Source: Sphingomonadaceae bacterium
GTDB taxonomy: Bacteria > Pseudomonadota > Alphaproteobacteria > Sphingomonadales > Sphingomonadaceae
Length of the DNA: 64,000 nt
Assembly: GCA_027533105.1 (NCBI GenBank)
Contig: JAPZTW010000009.1
Coordinates: 248,001 to 312,000, forward strand
Direction: 5' to 3'
Shown: positions 36,876 to 45,905 of the stretch, in pieces
How positions within the stretch are numbered: position 1 is the stretch's first letter
Layout of the letters: the number at the start of each line of letters is the position of its first letter
Translations under genes and position numbers: made by a program
Notes under the pieces: generated by a model
What the model was told of the DNA's origin: nothing
Database searches by the model: none
The model's input: the letters and a program-made list of their open reading frames with translations, nothing else

Positions 36876-38513
36876 TCAGGTCGTCTCCCGGACCAGGATG
36901 GCGGCGAAGGCAGGCAGGCGGCTAGGCTCTGCCCCGTTGACCGCGAAGATCGTCTCGCCGGTGGTCGCCAGGCCCTGCGGCCAGGCCGCAGGTTCAGCCG
37001 CCAGGTTGAACGCGGCGATCAGGCTTTCCCCCTCGGCCACGCGGCGCAGCACCAGCCGGGTCTCGTCGGCCAGCACCACCTCGCAGCCCCCGATCCGCAG
37101 CGCCGGATGCGCCTTGCGCAGAGCGATGAGCTGGCGCGTGAGGTTGAGGAGCGAGGCCGGATCGGCCTCCTGCCGATCGATCGCGCGGGCCATGTTTTCC
37201 TCGCCCAGCGGCAGCCACGGCGCGCTGCTGGCGGTAAAGCCGCCCTGCTCGCTCTGCGCCAGCCACGGCAGCGGGGTGCGCGCGCCATCGCGGGCCAGAG
37301 TCAGCGGCCAGTTGGCAATGGCTTCGGGATCCTGGAGCTGTTCGAAGGGAATTTCGACCTGGGTCAGCCCCAGCTCCTCGCCCTGGTAGACGATCACATT
37401 GCCGCGCAGCGCCGCCAGCAGCACGGCCTTGAGCCGGGCAAAGGCTTCCCGGTGTTCCGGGGCGCACCAGCGCGACAGCGCGCGCGGCGCATCGTGGTTT
37501 TCGAAGGCCCAGCTGGGCCAGCCGATGCCCGGCGCGTCAGGCCACTGGCCCAGCGCCCGCGTGACGACCTCCGGGGTCAGCCGGTCGGCATAGAGGAAAT
37601 CGAAGCCATAGGCGCTGTTCAGCCGGGCATCGCCGCTGGTGAACAGCTTCATCTCGCGGTCGGCATCCTTGCCGCCCACTTCGGCGACCGTGAAGATCCC
37701 GTCATAGCTGTCGGTCAGCGCGCGGATCCGCTCGATGAAGGCCGGAATGTCAGCGTGCGACTGGTTGTAAAGCCGCTGCTGGAAATCGAACGGGCGGGTG
37801 CGCGGCTTGCCATCGGGCTGGGCCGGCGGATTATCGCGCAGCTGCGGATCGTGCATGGCAAAGTTCAGCGCATCGAGCCGGAAGCCATCGACGCCGCGAT
37901 CGAGCCAGAACCGCGCCACGCCCAGCAGCGCATCCTGCACCGCGGGCAGGTGGCAATTGAGCTGCGGCTGGCTGGACAGGAAATTGTGCAGGTAATACTG
38001 CCCGCGCCGCGCGTCCCAGGTCCAGGCCGGGCCGCCGAACACCGACTGCCAGTTGGTGGGCGGCGAACCATCGGCCTTGGGATCGGCCCAGACATACCAG
38101 TCCGCCTTCGGGTTATCCCGGCTGGCGCGGCTTTCGACGAACCAGGCGTGCTGGTCGGACGTATGCGAATAGACCTGGTCGATCGTCACCCGCAGGCCCA
38201 GCGCATGGGCCCGGGCGACTAGGGCATCGAAATCGGCGAGCGTGCCGAAGATCGGATCGACCCCGCAATAATCGGCCACGTCATAGCCGAAATCGGCCAT
38301 CGGCGAGGTGAAGAAGGGCGAAATCCAGATCGCATCGACGCCCAGGCTGGCGACATAGTCCAGCCGCTCGGTGATCCCCGGCAGATCGCCGATGCCATCG
38401 CCGTTGGAATCGCGGAAGCTGCGCGGATAGATCTGGTAGATCGCCGCGCCGCGCCACCATTCCTGGTCGACGCGTTGTAGACCGGAAGCTGCAATCCGGG
38501 TCAGGCGGTTCAT
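36876..38513 (-). CDS. GH13 alpha-glucosidase
   Basis: This 545-residue enzyme belongs to the oligo-1,6-glucosidase/alpha-glucosidase subgroup. It has no signal peptide, so it acts in the cytosol on maltose and short maltodextrins. Conserved GH13 regions are all present: IDQVYSHTS (I), GFRLDALNF with the nucleophile Asp (II), FTVAEVGG with the acid/base Glu (III), and FENHDAPR (IV). It opens with WWRGAAIYQIYPRSFRD as usual. The ATG at 38513 overlaps the alpha-amylase stop by 4 nt. A longer open frame upstream lies inside the amylase gene. Confidence 0.95.
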   Translation of the reverse strand: MNRLTRIAASGLQRVDQEWWRGAAIYQIYPRSFRDSNGDGIGDLPGITERLDYVASLGVDAIWISPFFTSPMADFGYDVADYCGVDPIFGTLADFDALVARAHALGLRVTIDQVYSHTSDQHAWFVESRASRDNPKADWYVWADPKADGSPPTNWQSVFGGPAWTWDARRGQYYLHNFLSSQPQLNCHLPAVQDALLGVARFWLDRGVDGFRLDALNFAMHDPQLRDNPPAQPDGKPRTRPFDFQQRLYNQSHADIPAFIERIRALTDSYDGIFTVAEVGGKDADREMKLFTSGDARLNSAYGFDFLYADRLTPEVVTRALGQWPDAPGIGWPSWAFENHDAPRALSRWCAPEHREAFARLKAVLLAALRGNVIVYQGEELGLTQVEIPFEQLQDPEAIANWPLTLARDGARTPLPWLAQSEQGGFTASSAPWLPLGEENMARAIDRQEADPASLLNLTRQLIALRKAHPALRIGGCEVVLADETRLVLRRVAEGESLIAAFNLAAEPAAWPQGLATTGETIFAVNGAEPSRLPAFAAILVRETT

Positions 38514-40345
38514 TTCGGTCTCACATTCGATTCTTTGGCGGCGCAGACGGCATAGCCCAGCGGCGGGAGGGTGATGGTCAGGCTGCCGGGTGCATCGGCG
38601 GCGAGGGCGCATTGCCCGGCCAGCGGGCTGAAGGTCAGGCTGCGCGGCTCAATCGCGATCCGCTGGGTGACGGGCTGGTTCGAGGTGTTGAAGGCCAGAA
38701 CCACTTCCTGCGCCGTTTCCGGATCGATCCGCGAGACGGCGTAAAGCCCCGGCTTGTCCGAGAAGGCGCGGCTGATCGTTGCCCCGGCATAGAGCGCGGG
38801 GGTGGCCTTGCGCACGTCGGCGAGGGTCGCGATCTGGCGGTAGAGCGGGTGGCTCCGGTCAAAGTTCGCTTGCGCGGTAGTCGCGTCGGTACCGATCAGG
38901 TCATTGTCGTTGTAGACCGCGACCTTCGAGGGGAACATGTCCTCGCGCGCCAGCTGGTCGTTGCCGTCCGAAACGAAGCCCTGCTCGTCGCCGTAATAGA
39001 TCACCGGCACCCCGCGCAGCGTCATCAGCATGGCATGGCCCAGCATGGTCCGGGCCAGCAGCTCATCGGGCGAAATGCCGGGATTGGCCTGCTTCACGAA
39101 CATCGAGAAGCGGCCGAAATCGTGATTGCCGAGGAAGGTCGGCAGGTTGAGCGCGCCCGCCTCGCCGCCCTGGTAGAGCGCGTCATCCTCGAACAGGCGG
39201 GCCAGCACGTCGGTTCCGGCCTTGCCCGATACGACCCGCTGCGCGGCGGCGGCAAAGGCCATGTCGAGGTTCGACGGCAGGCCGGCGATCCGCGTCCAGC
39301 GCGCGGTCAGCGCCGGGTCGACATCCTGCGTCGCCACTTCGCCGAAGATGTGGAAGTTGGGGATGCCCTTGTCCCGGGCAATCCGCTCCATGGCCGGGAC
39401 GAAAGCGCGCCAGAACTCGGGATTGACGTGCTTGGCGGTATCGATCCGGAAGCCGTCGATGCCGAAGCGTTCGATCCAGCTGCCATAGATTTCGATCATG
39501 CCCGAAATCACGCGCGGGTGGCGCGTCGCCAGATCGTCGAGGCCGACAAAATCGCCATAGACCGCGCTTTCGCCAAACCAGTTCGTATCGCCACGATTGT
39601 GGTAATAGATCGGATCGTTAAGCCAGGCCGGAACCTTCACGGTCTCCTCGCCCTTGGGGACATAGAGACTATAGGCCCAGGTCGGATCGGTCAGCTTGTC
39701 CCAGTTGCGCGGCTGGGGATCCTCTTCACCCGCGAACCCCGCATTGATCGCCTGACCATCCACCCCGCCGCGCCGCGAATAGGGATAGTTGGCCTTGTCG
39801 CGATAGCGATAGCCGTTGGCATCGCCGTCGCGGTAACGGATCACATCGGCCGTGTGATTGGCGATGATGTCCATGTAGACCTTCATGCCGCGCGCATGGG
39901 CGGCATCGACGAAGGCCTTGAAATCATCGTTGGTCCCGAAATGCGGATCGACCTGGGTAAAATCCGTCACCCAGTAACCGTGATAGCCAGCGCTTTCGTC
40001 GCCCTTGGGGCCCTGGACCGGCTTGTTCTTGAAGATCGGGGCAAACCAGATCGCAGTGGCGCCCAGGCCCTGGATATAGTCGAGCCGCGCGGTCAGCCCT
40101 TTCAGGTCGCCGCCGTGATAGAAGCCCTTGTGGGTGGGATCGAAGCCATGCTGCAGCCGATCACCCTTGATCCCGCCGGTATCGTTCTTCGGATCGCCGT
40201 TCTCGAACCGGTCAGGCAGGACGAAGTAGACGATCTCCTCGTTCGGCGCGCGGGCGCGCAGTTCGGCCTTGGGATCGGATGCCTGCGCCGCCAGCGGAGC
40301 GCACAGCGCCAGCGCGGCAAGCGAAGTGGCAAGCGAACGGATCAT
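38510..40345 (-). CDS. Secreted GH13 alpha-amylase
   Basis: This 611-residue enzyme has a signal peptide (MIRSLATSLAALALCAPLAAQA). GH13 region I is YMDIIANHT, II is GIDGFRIDTAKHVN with the nucleophile, III is FHIFGEVAT with the acid/base, and IV is FLGNHDFGRF. It hydrolyses alpha-1,4 bonds of starch or maltodextrins in the periplasm or outside the outer membrane, feeding the TonB receptor of the same cluster. It overlaps both neighbours by 4 nt (ATGA), showing tight translational coupling with the halogenase and the alpha-glucosidase. Confidence 0.95.
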   Translation of the reverse strand: MIRSLATSLAALALCAPLAAQASDPKAELRARAPNEEIVYFVLPDRFENGDPKNDTGGIKGDRLQHGFDPTHKGFYHGGDLKGLTARLDYIQGLGATAIWFAPIFKNKPVQGPKGDESAGYHGYWVTDFTQVDPHFGTNDDFKAFVDAAHARGMKVYMDIIANHTADVIRYRDGDANGYRYRDKANYPYSRRGGVDGQAINAGFAGEEDPQPRNWDKLTDPTWAYSLYVPKGEETVKVPAWLNDPIYYHNRGDTNWFGESAVYGDFVGLDDLATRHPRVISGMIEIYGSWIERFGIDGFRIDTAKHVNPEFWRAFVPAMERIARDKGIPNFHIFGEVATQDVDPALTARWTRIAGLPSNLDMAFAAAAQRVVSGKAGTDVLARLFEDDALYQGGEAGALNLPTFLGNHDFGRFSMFVKQANPGISPDELLARTMLGHAMLMTLRGVPVIYYGDEQGFVSDGNDQLAREDMFPSKVAVYNDNDLIGTDATTAQANFDRSHPLYRQIATLADVRKATPALYAGATISRAFSDKPGLYAVSRIDPETAQEVVLAFNTSNQPVTQRIAIEPRSLTFSPLAGQCALAADAPGSLTITLPPLGYAVCAAKESNVRPK

Positions 40346-41865
40346 GCGGCGGCTCCAGTTGCGGCGGCTCCAGTTGCGGCAGGCGGCACTGTCACCAGCG
40401 CGGCGAGGTAATCGATATGCTGCGGCAGCGGGCGGACCAGATCGATCGCGCCCCGTTCAATGCCTTCGAGGAACCGGCCGAGGTCGGCCTCGCTCAAGGC
40501 GTCGGCGATCGGGTTCCAGCTGGCCGGCTCCAACCCCTGGCCCACCATGACCTGCAGCCAGCCGACCTCGGTGAACAGTTCGTCAGCGCTCGGCTGGATC
40601 ACGCAGGCGGCCTTGAATTCCTCGATCCGGGCCTTGAGGCTGTCGGGCAGGGTCAGGTTGCGGCAGTGATCCCAGAACGGTTCGCCATGCCGCTGGTTGG
40701 CCCAGTAATGCAGGATCAGGAAATCGCGGATCCGCTCGAATTCCAGGGCCGCGCGGCGGTTGAAGCCATCGCGCACGGCATCGTCCACCGGCCCGCCGGG
40801 CAGGACCGTCAGGAAACGGGTGATGGTCGACTGGATCAGGTGGATCGAGGTGGACTCAAGCGGCTCCATGAAGCCACTCGACAGCCCCACGGCCAGCACA
40901 TTGCGATCCCAGAACTTGCGGCGGCGACCGGTGACGAAGCGCAGCGGGCGCGGATCGGCCTGGGCGGGGGCATCGAGGTTGGCGAGCAGCGTGGCGGTTG
41001 CCTCGTCATCGGAGATAAACTCGCTGCAATAGACATGGCCATTGCCGATCCGGTGCTGCAGCGGGATGCGCCATTGCCACCCGGCGGTCCGCGCGGTGGA
41101 ACGGGTATAGGGCGTAAAGTTGCCGGCCGCCGCGCAAGGGACAGCCACGGCCCGGTCGCATGGCAGCCAGTGGCGCCAGTCCTCGTAACCCGCACCGAGT
41201 TCCTGTTCGATCAGCAGCCCGCGAAAGCCCGAGCAGTCGATGAAGAAATCGCCCGCGATCACGCGCCCGTCATCGGTCCGCACGGCGGCGATATCGCCGT
41301 TCTCGGCGCGCTCAACACTGGCAATCGTCCCCTCGTGACGGATCACCCCGCGCGTTTCGGCATAGCGGCGCAGGTAGCCGGCATAGAGCCCGGCATCGAA
41401 GTGATAGGCATAGGGCATGGCCGCGCCACCGGCCGGCTGCCCCATCCGCCCGGTGCGGGCGGCCAGTTCGTTGGGGGAATAGTGCGCCAGCGGCTTGGCC
41501 AGGCCCAGCTTGCGGCCGCGCGCCCAGTAATGGCGAAACGGCAGCAGCCCCAGCTGGCGACCAACCTCGCCAAAGGCGTGCATGTAGGAATGGCCGGGCT
41601 TCAGCCAGTCGGCGAATTCGATCCCCAGCTTGAACGAGCCCATCGTCTCGCGCAGGAATTCGCCTTCATCGAGGCCCAGCGCCTGGTTGAACAGCATGAT
41701 GGCGGGGATCGTGGCCTCACCCACGCCGACCGTGCCGATCGCCTCGCTTTCGATCAGGGTGATGCGGTGCCCGGGCGGGGCAAAGCGGGCCAGCGCGGCG
41801 GCGCTCATCCACCCGGCGGTTCCGCCGCCGACGATCACGATATGGAATTGCCGATCCGCCTGCAT
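40342..41865 (-). CDS. Flavin-dependent halogenase (tryptophan halogenase family)
   Basis: This 507-residue flavoprotein has the FAD-binding motif VIVGGGTAGWMSAAAL near the N-terminus. It also has the halogenase-specific features: a lysine in GSFKLGIEF that should form the haloamine, and the WxWxIP motif in WQWRIPLQ. This family uses FADH2, O2 and halide to halogenate indole-like substrates. Relatives are common in carbohydrate TonB loci of Sphingomonas, Caulobacter and Xanthomonas, where their true substrate is mostly unknown. The start at 41865 has GGAG seven nt upstream; an in-frame ATG at 41889 is less likely. The gene is coupled to the amylase by a 4-nt overlap. The final residues come from a tandem 15-bp duplication. 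Confidence 0.93.
   Translation of the reverse strand: MQADRQFHIVIVGGGTAGWMSAAALARFAPPGHRITLIESEAIGTVGVGEATIPAIMLFNQALGLDEGEFLRETMGSFKLGIEFADWLKPGHSYMHAFGEVGRQLGLLPFRHYWARGRKLGLAKPLAHYSPNELAARTGRMGQPAGGAAMPYAYHFDAGLYAGYLRRYAETRGVIRHEGTIASVERAENGDIAAVRTDDGRVIAGDFFIDCSGFRGLLIEQELGAGYEDWRHWLPCDRAVAVPCAAAGNFTPYTRSTARTAGWQWRIPLQHRIGNGHVYCSEFISDDEATATLLANLDAPAQADPRPLRFVTGRRRKFWDRNVLAVGLSSGFMEPLESTSIHLIQSTITRFLTVLPGGPVDDAVRDGFNRRAALEFERIRDFLILHYWANQRHGEPFWDHCRNLTLPDSLKARIEEFKAACVIQPSADELFTEVGWLQVMVGQGLEPASWNPIADALSEADLGRFLEGIERGAIDLVRPLPQHIDYLAALVTVPPAATGAAATGAAA
40346..40380. repeat. Tandem 15-bp repeat at the halogenase 3' end
   Basis: The unit gcggcggctccagtt occurs twice in direct tandem with a partial third copy (gcggc), ending at the amylase start codon. 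It encodes the repeated C-terminal residues ATGAA of the halogenase. Confidence 0.85.
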
Positions 41866-41999
41866 GTGCCATCTCCGCGCGCCAACCATCCGCGCGATAT
41901 CAGTACCCGGCCAAACTGGCCAATCAGGCGGGGATCGACGGAGTTCCGGCGGTGCGATCCATCACCGGAACCCCGTGTCCCCCCTCATGGACTTGTCAA

Positions 42000-42040
42000 C
42001 TTGCCTGCCAGGCAAGGCCGACCGGATTGCTCCGGCCGGC
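42000..42040 (-). other. Two hairpins between the TonB receptor and the halogenase
   Basis: CTTGCCT/AGGCAAG with a 3-nt loop (42000-42016) is followed by GCCGACCGGA/TCCGGCCGGC with loop TTGC and one mismatch (42017-42040). They follow the receptor stop in the transcription direction. In such operons they could reduce read-through and give more receptor than enzymes, or protect the receptor mRNA. The rest of the 184-nt gap holds another imperfect stem near 41943-41972. Confidence 0.5.
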
Positions 42041-42049
42041 CAGGAGCGA

Positions 42050-44818
42050 TCAGAACTTGTAGGTGAAGCCAGCCAGGAACCGGCGACCATAGCTCTGGTA
42101 GTCGATCACCTGGCGCACATCGCCCGGGTTGGTGGTGATGAACGGCTCGTTGGTCAGGTTCTGGCCCTGGATGTAGAGCGAGAGCCCGTGGAGCGCGCTG
42201 CCTTCCTGGAAGTCATAGCCGATCTGGGCGTCGAAGATGGTTTCCGGTGCGGCGCGGCGGCGGACGCGGTTGGCCGCGAAGCCCGAGACTTCACCCACGA
42301 AGGTCGACCGGTACCGGATCGAGCCGCGGACGTTGAAGCCGTTCTTTTCGAAGAACAGCGTGCCGTTGGCCACCCACTTCGAATAGCCCGGCAGGTCTTC
42401 CGCCGGTGCACCCGGGTTGGGCTTGATCTTGGTTTCGGTGTAGGAAACACCGCCGGTGATGCCGAAGCCCGACAGCGCCTGGCTGAAGGTTTCGAACGGC
42501 AGGGTCCCGGCCAGTTCCAGACCATAGAGTTCGCCGCCCTTGCCGTTGATCGGGATGTTGATCGTGGCGGTCGGGGCGATGGCGATGCCGGCCGGCGGCG
42601 GCGCAAGCACCAGCTCCGAGCTCGGGATCACGACGTCCTGGTTATAGACGTAGCTCTTCAGGTCCTTGTAGAACAGCTGCAGCGCGACGTAACCCTTGGT
42701 CCCGAAATACTTTTCGAAGGTCAGGTCGACGGCATTGGCGCGCCAGGGCCGCAGATCGGGGTTGCCCGAACCGCCGGTGATGAAGGCGGTCGGCACGCCG
42801 GCAACGGTGGCGAAGGTATAACCGAAGCTCAGCGAGTTCTTCATGTCGTCCATCCGCGGACGGATGATCTCGCGGGCCGCGGCAAAGCGGATCACCAGGT
42901 CGCTCGGGAAGCGCAGCGACAGGTTCAGGCTGGGCAGCACATCGGTGTAACGCGCCGTGTCCGACTGCGTCCGGGCGCCGATGTTGGGCGCGCCGTTCGG
43001 CAGGGTGCCAAGGAACACCGCCGAAGCGCCAACCGACTGCTGTTCGGTGAAATTGGCCTGGACACCGATGTTGCCGGTCAGGTCAGCCGAACCCAGCGTG
43101 CCCTTGAGGTTGGCCTGAACGTACGGGGTGAAGATCTTTTCCTTCACCGAGTAGCTCTTCACCACCACGTCGCCATAGGCATTGGGCACCAGCTTGTAGA
43201 TCCCGGCATCGAGCAGCGCGAGCGGGTCGTAGCTGATCATCGGACCAAGGCCGAGGAACTTCAGGTTGGTGGTGCCAAGCCGGAACTGGCTGGGCACGGC
43301 CACGCTGGTGGTGCCGTTGGTATTGGCGGTCAGGCCCAGGAAGTATTCATCCGGCACCAGCGCCTTCGAGCGGTCGGTGTAGTTGCCGCCGAGCTGGACG
43401 CTGGAGATGAACCCGTCGAGTTCCTTCGAGACTTCGGCGCGGATCTGCCAGATCTCGTCCTTGACGATGCGGTTGTTGTAGTAACCGTCCTGGCCGCCGA
43501 CGATCGAGGTGCCGTTCGGCGCGATCTGGTTGCCACCCCAGCCTTGCGGGCTGGTCAGCAGGATCAGGTTGTAATCGCCATAGTTGAGCGTGGGCGAGAA
43601 CACCGTGCCATTGGTCCCGCTGGTGAAGCGGATCGTGTCGGTGGCGCCAACCGGCCCGCGACCGGTGCCGGCATAGCTTTCGAGGTTGAGCTCGTTGCGG
43701 TCGGTCTTCGAGTAGGACAGGTCGAGCATGGCGTTCCAGCCATCATCGCCTTCGTACTTGTTGTTCCAGCCGAAGCTGTAGAGCTTGGCATTGCGCTGGA
43801 ACACGTCGTTGCGGACCACGCCCTTGACGCCATTGAACTGGCCGGCAGTGACAAAGCCGCCGCTGCGGGTGGTGTTCGAAAGCGTCGCGGCCGACCAGTA
43901 CAGCGGCAGTTCGATGCCGCGCTTGATCTGGTCATCCTTGAAATCGGTGTAGAAGGCGTCGAGCGTGGTGGTGAAGTTGGCCGAGGGCTTCCACTGCACC
44001 GTGCCGTTGAGGCCAAGGCGGGTCAGCTGGGTGCTGGTGGCATAGGACTTCGAACCACCGATCACGGCCGAGCCGGCATCGCTGGGATAACCCCAGGCGT
44101 TGAATTCCTGGATGTGATAGGGCTCGTCGACATAGGACACGCCCAGCGCGACCCCCAGGGTGTCGTCGGCGAACTGATCGACATAGAGGGCGTTGACGCG
44201 ATAGCCGAAGTCCTTCGAACCGGCGTTCAGCTTGCCGAGATCGGCATAGGAACCGCGCGCGCCGACGGTGATGATCTGCTTGCCGGCATCGAGCGGGCGG
44301 ATCGTGCGCATGTCGACCGTGCCCGACAGGCCCTGGCCAACCAGCGAGGCCATCGGCGACTTGTAGACGTTGACCTGGCTAACGACTTCCGAGGGATACT
44401 GATCGTATTCGACCGCGCGGTTGTCACCGGTCGAGGTCTGTTCGCGGCCATTGAGCAGGGTGGTCGAGAAGTCCGGCGCGAAACCGCGGATCGAGATCGA
44501 GTTCGAGCGACCGGAGAGGCGCTGCGAGGTCAGACCGGGCAGGCGCGCGATCGATTCGGCGATCGAGGCATCGGGCAGCTTGCCGATGTCTTCGGCCGCG
44601 ATCGATTCGACGATCACCTCGGCGGTCTTCTTCTTGGCGACCGCGGTTTCCAGCGAGGCGCGAAAGCCGGTCACGACGATCGCGCCGTCGGCAACGGCAG
44701 CCTCATCCTGCGGCGCGGCGTCCTGCGCGTGGGCGGTGCCGGAAACGGCGATGGTGGAAATTGCCAGTGCGATGGCCGAAACCCCACGGCCACCAGCGAA
44801 ACGGGTGCGAAGTGCCAC
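42050..44818 (-). CDS. TonB-dependent receptor for maltodextrins
   Basis: This 922-residue outer-membrane receptor has a signal peptide ending near AHA. Its N-terminus contains the IVVTGFRASLETAVAKKK TonB-box/plug opening and a plug domain (about 45-170, SIAAEDIGKLPDASIAESIA). The long 22-strand barrel ends in the aromatic signature GFTYKF. It imports ligands too large for porins using the proton-motive force via TonB-ExbB-ExbD. Its position at the head of an operon of amylase, alpha-glucosidase and GH97, opposite a LacI regulator, indicates maltodextrin uptake. The upstream 44819-45074 region holds a probable operator. Confidence 0.93.
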   Translation of the reverse strand: MALRTRFAGGRGVSAIALAISTIAVSGTAHAQDAAPQDEAAVADGAIVVTGFRASLETAVAKKKTAEVIVESIAAEDIGKLPDASIAESIARLPGLTSQRLSGRSNSISIRGFAPDFSTTLLNGREQTSTGDNRAVEYDQYPSEVVSQVNVYKSPMASLVGQGLSGTVDMRTIRPLDAGKQIITVGARGSYADLGKLNAGSKDFGYRVNALYVDQFADDTLGVALGVSYVDEPYHIQEFNAWGYPSDAGSAVIGGSKSYATSTQLTRLGLNGTVQWKPSANFTTTLDAFYTDFKDDQIKRGIELPLYWSAATLSNTTRSGGFVTAGQFNGVKGVVRNDVFQRNAKLYSFGWNNKYEGDDGWNAMLDLSYSKTDRNELNLESYAGTGRGPVGATDTIRFTSGTNGTVFSPTLNYGDYNLILLTSPQGWGGNQIAPNGTSIVGGQDGYYNNRIVKDEIWQIRAEVSKELDGFISSVQLGGNYTDRSKALVPDEYFLGLTANTNGTTSVAVPSQFRLGTTNLKFLGLGPMISYDPLALLDAGIYKLVPNAYGDVVVKSYSVKEKIFTPYVQANLKGTLGSADLTGNIGVQANFTEQQSVGASAVFLGTLPNGAPNIGARTQSDTARYTDVLPSLNLSLRFPSDLVIRFAAAREIIRPRMDDMKNSLSFGYTFATVAGVPTAFITGGSGNPDLRPWRANAVDLTFEKYFGTKGYVALQLFYKDLKSYVYNQDVVIPSSELVLAPPPAGIAIAPTATINIPINGKGGELYGLELAGTLPFETFSQALSGFGITGGVSYTETKIKPNPGAPAEDLPGYSKWVANGTLFFEKNGFNVRGSIRYRSTFVGEVSGFAANRVRRRAAPETIFDAQIGYDFQEGSALHGLSLYIQGQNLTNEPFITTNPGDVRQVIDYQSYGRRFLAGFTYKF

Positions 44819-44955
44819 GATTCTCTCTCCCTAAACCCGCGCCGCAAGGTCCAGTCCCGGCAGCGCATTGCCCCATTCGGAATCGGGCAGCCGCAAGCAG
44901 GCCTCCTCCCGTGGTTGGCTTCAGATACGTTCGCTCGGGCCTTGGCCGGAAGATG

Positions 44956-44978
44956 GCATACGTATACGCATAGTATGC
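44956..44978. promoter_or_regulatory. Candidate LacI operator upstream of the TonB receptor
   Basis: GCATAC and GTATGC form a dyad with an 11-nt spacer. Inside it is GCATACGTATACG (44956-44968), which differs by one base from the motif before the MFS gene at 46974-46986. On the minus strand a TACTAT hexamer in the dyad could be a -10 box, so bound repressor would block the receptor promoter. A matching -35 was not seen. Confidence 0.6.
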
Positions 44979-45074
44979 AAAGGCCGCACCGTGGCCCGCA
45001 AGCCACAGTGCGTAAGGTGCAGTATAATACTGATTTAAAACGCGTTTATCGCGATATTCGCAGAGCGACAGCGG

Positions 45075-45488
45075 CTATTGCCGGGGCACTTTCGCGCCAG
45101 CTTCGGGCAAGACCATCCAGTCCTGCGCCGATTGGGTCCACAGATGCACCGCCGGGGCCAGGCCCGAAGTATCATCGAGCGTACCCGCCTTGATGAAGGT
45201 CATGCCCTGGGCATCCATCGCCGGGATCACGCTGATCAGCGGCGAGCCGCACCGCCCGCAGAACTGGCGCTCCAGCACATTGCCACTGTCCCCGGCATCG
45301 GTGTAGCTCGTCAGTTCGCCGGTCAGTTCCAGATCGGCCTTGCGGACCATGGCGATCACCGAAATCGCCGATCCCGACTGCTTCTGGCAATGGGTGCACT
45401 GGCAGGTCATCACCTGCAGCGGCGGCCAGGCCACCCGATAGCGGACCTGCCCGCACAGACACCCGCCTTCGCGCTGCTCTTCGCCCAT
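45075..45488 (-). CDS. GFA family zinc-cysteine protein
   Basis: This 137-residue protein resembles glutathione-dependent formaldehyde-activating (Gfa/Mss4-fold) proteins. Zinc-type cysteines appear in GGCLCGQVRY near the N-terminus, CQCTHCQKQSG, and RQFCGRCGSPL. The ATG at 45488 with an upstream AGGGAGGG ribosome site gives the family length; the frame continues upstream without support. Many GFA paralogues have no proven formaldehyde function. It sits between the TonB receptor and the LacI gene but has its own start and is not obviously part of sugar use. Confidence 0.88.
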   Translation of the reverse strand: MGEEQREGGCLCGQVRYRVAWPPLQVMTCQCTHCQKQSGSAISVIAMVRKADLELTGELTSYTDAGDSGNVLERQFCGRCGSPLISVIPAMDAQGMTFIKAGTLDDTSGLAPAVHLWTQSAQDWMVLPEAGAKVPRQ

Positions 45489-45905
45489 CTCCAGCCCTCC
45501 CTCGCCCGCCCCAACCGGGGCGCGGCCAATGATCCCGGACACAGATGGCACGATCCGCCAGCCGGATGTCAAGCAATCGCCGCAGCGATCGGCAGCAAGC
45601 TGGGTTCTGATCGGGAGGGCGGCCCTGGGTCCCGATCGCAGCGAAGCAGTTTGTAGCCCGGGGTGGCTGGGTTGGGCCGCTCTGCTGCGATCGGGCAGTC
45701 TGGGTGACTGACCGGCTTCCGAGTGGGTGGTCCCGTAGCCGGCATGGCTGGACTAGGCCCTTCTTTTGCATCCCGAAAGCTACGGCAATGTACCAGTGCC
45801 TGATTGCAACTGATCGGCGCCCAGTTGGCGATTGCCGCTGGCCGGTGCGGCGGCTATCCTGCGAAGAGACCCCGGATTGTCAGATAAGCGGGGCGGGGAG
45901 AGAAC
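45489..45905. other. 417-nt gene-free region with competing inverted repeats
   Basis: No credible gene lies here. GATCGGGA (45609-45616) can pair perfectly with TCCCGATC (45630-45637). CCCGATCGCAGC (45631-45642) can instead pair perfectly over 12 bp with GCTGCGATCGGG (45684-45695). The two stems share bases and exclude each other. CCGGCT/AGCCGG (45712-45742) forms a third. The LacI start follows on the plus strand behind a GGGGAGAG ribosome site. Confidence 0.5.

Noticed and set aside
45023..45028. TATAAT hexamer on the plus strand
   Set aside because: No -35 box lies 16-18 nt upstream, and a plus transcript would be antisense to the GFA gene.
41630..45193. A 1187-codon open frame on the plus strand
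   Set aside because: It lies antisense to the TonB receptor and the start of the halogenase. GC-rich third positions commonly make long open shadow frames. The composition is low-complexity and matches no protein family, while the minus-strand frame is a clear receptor.
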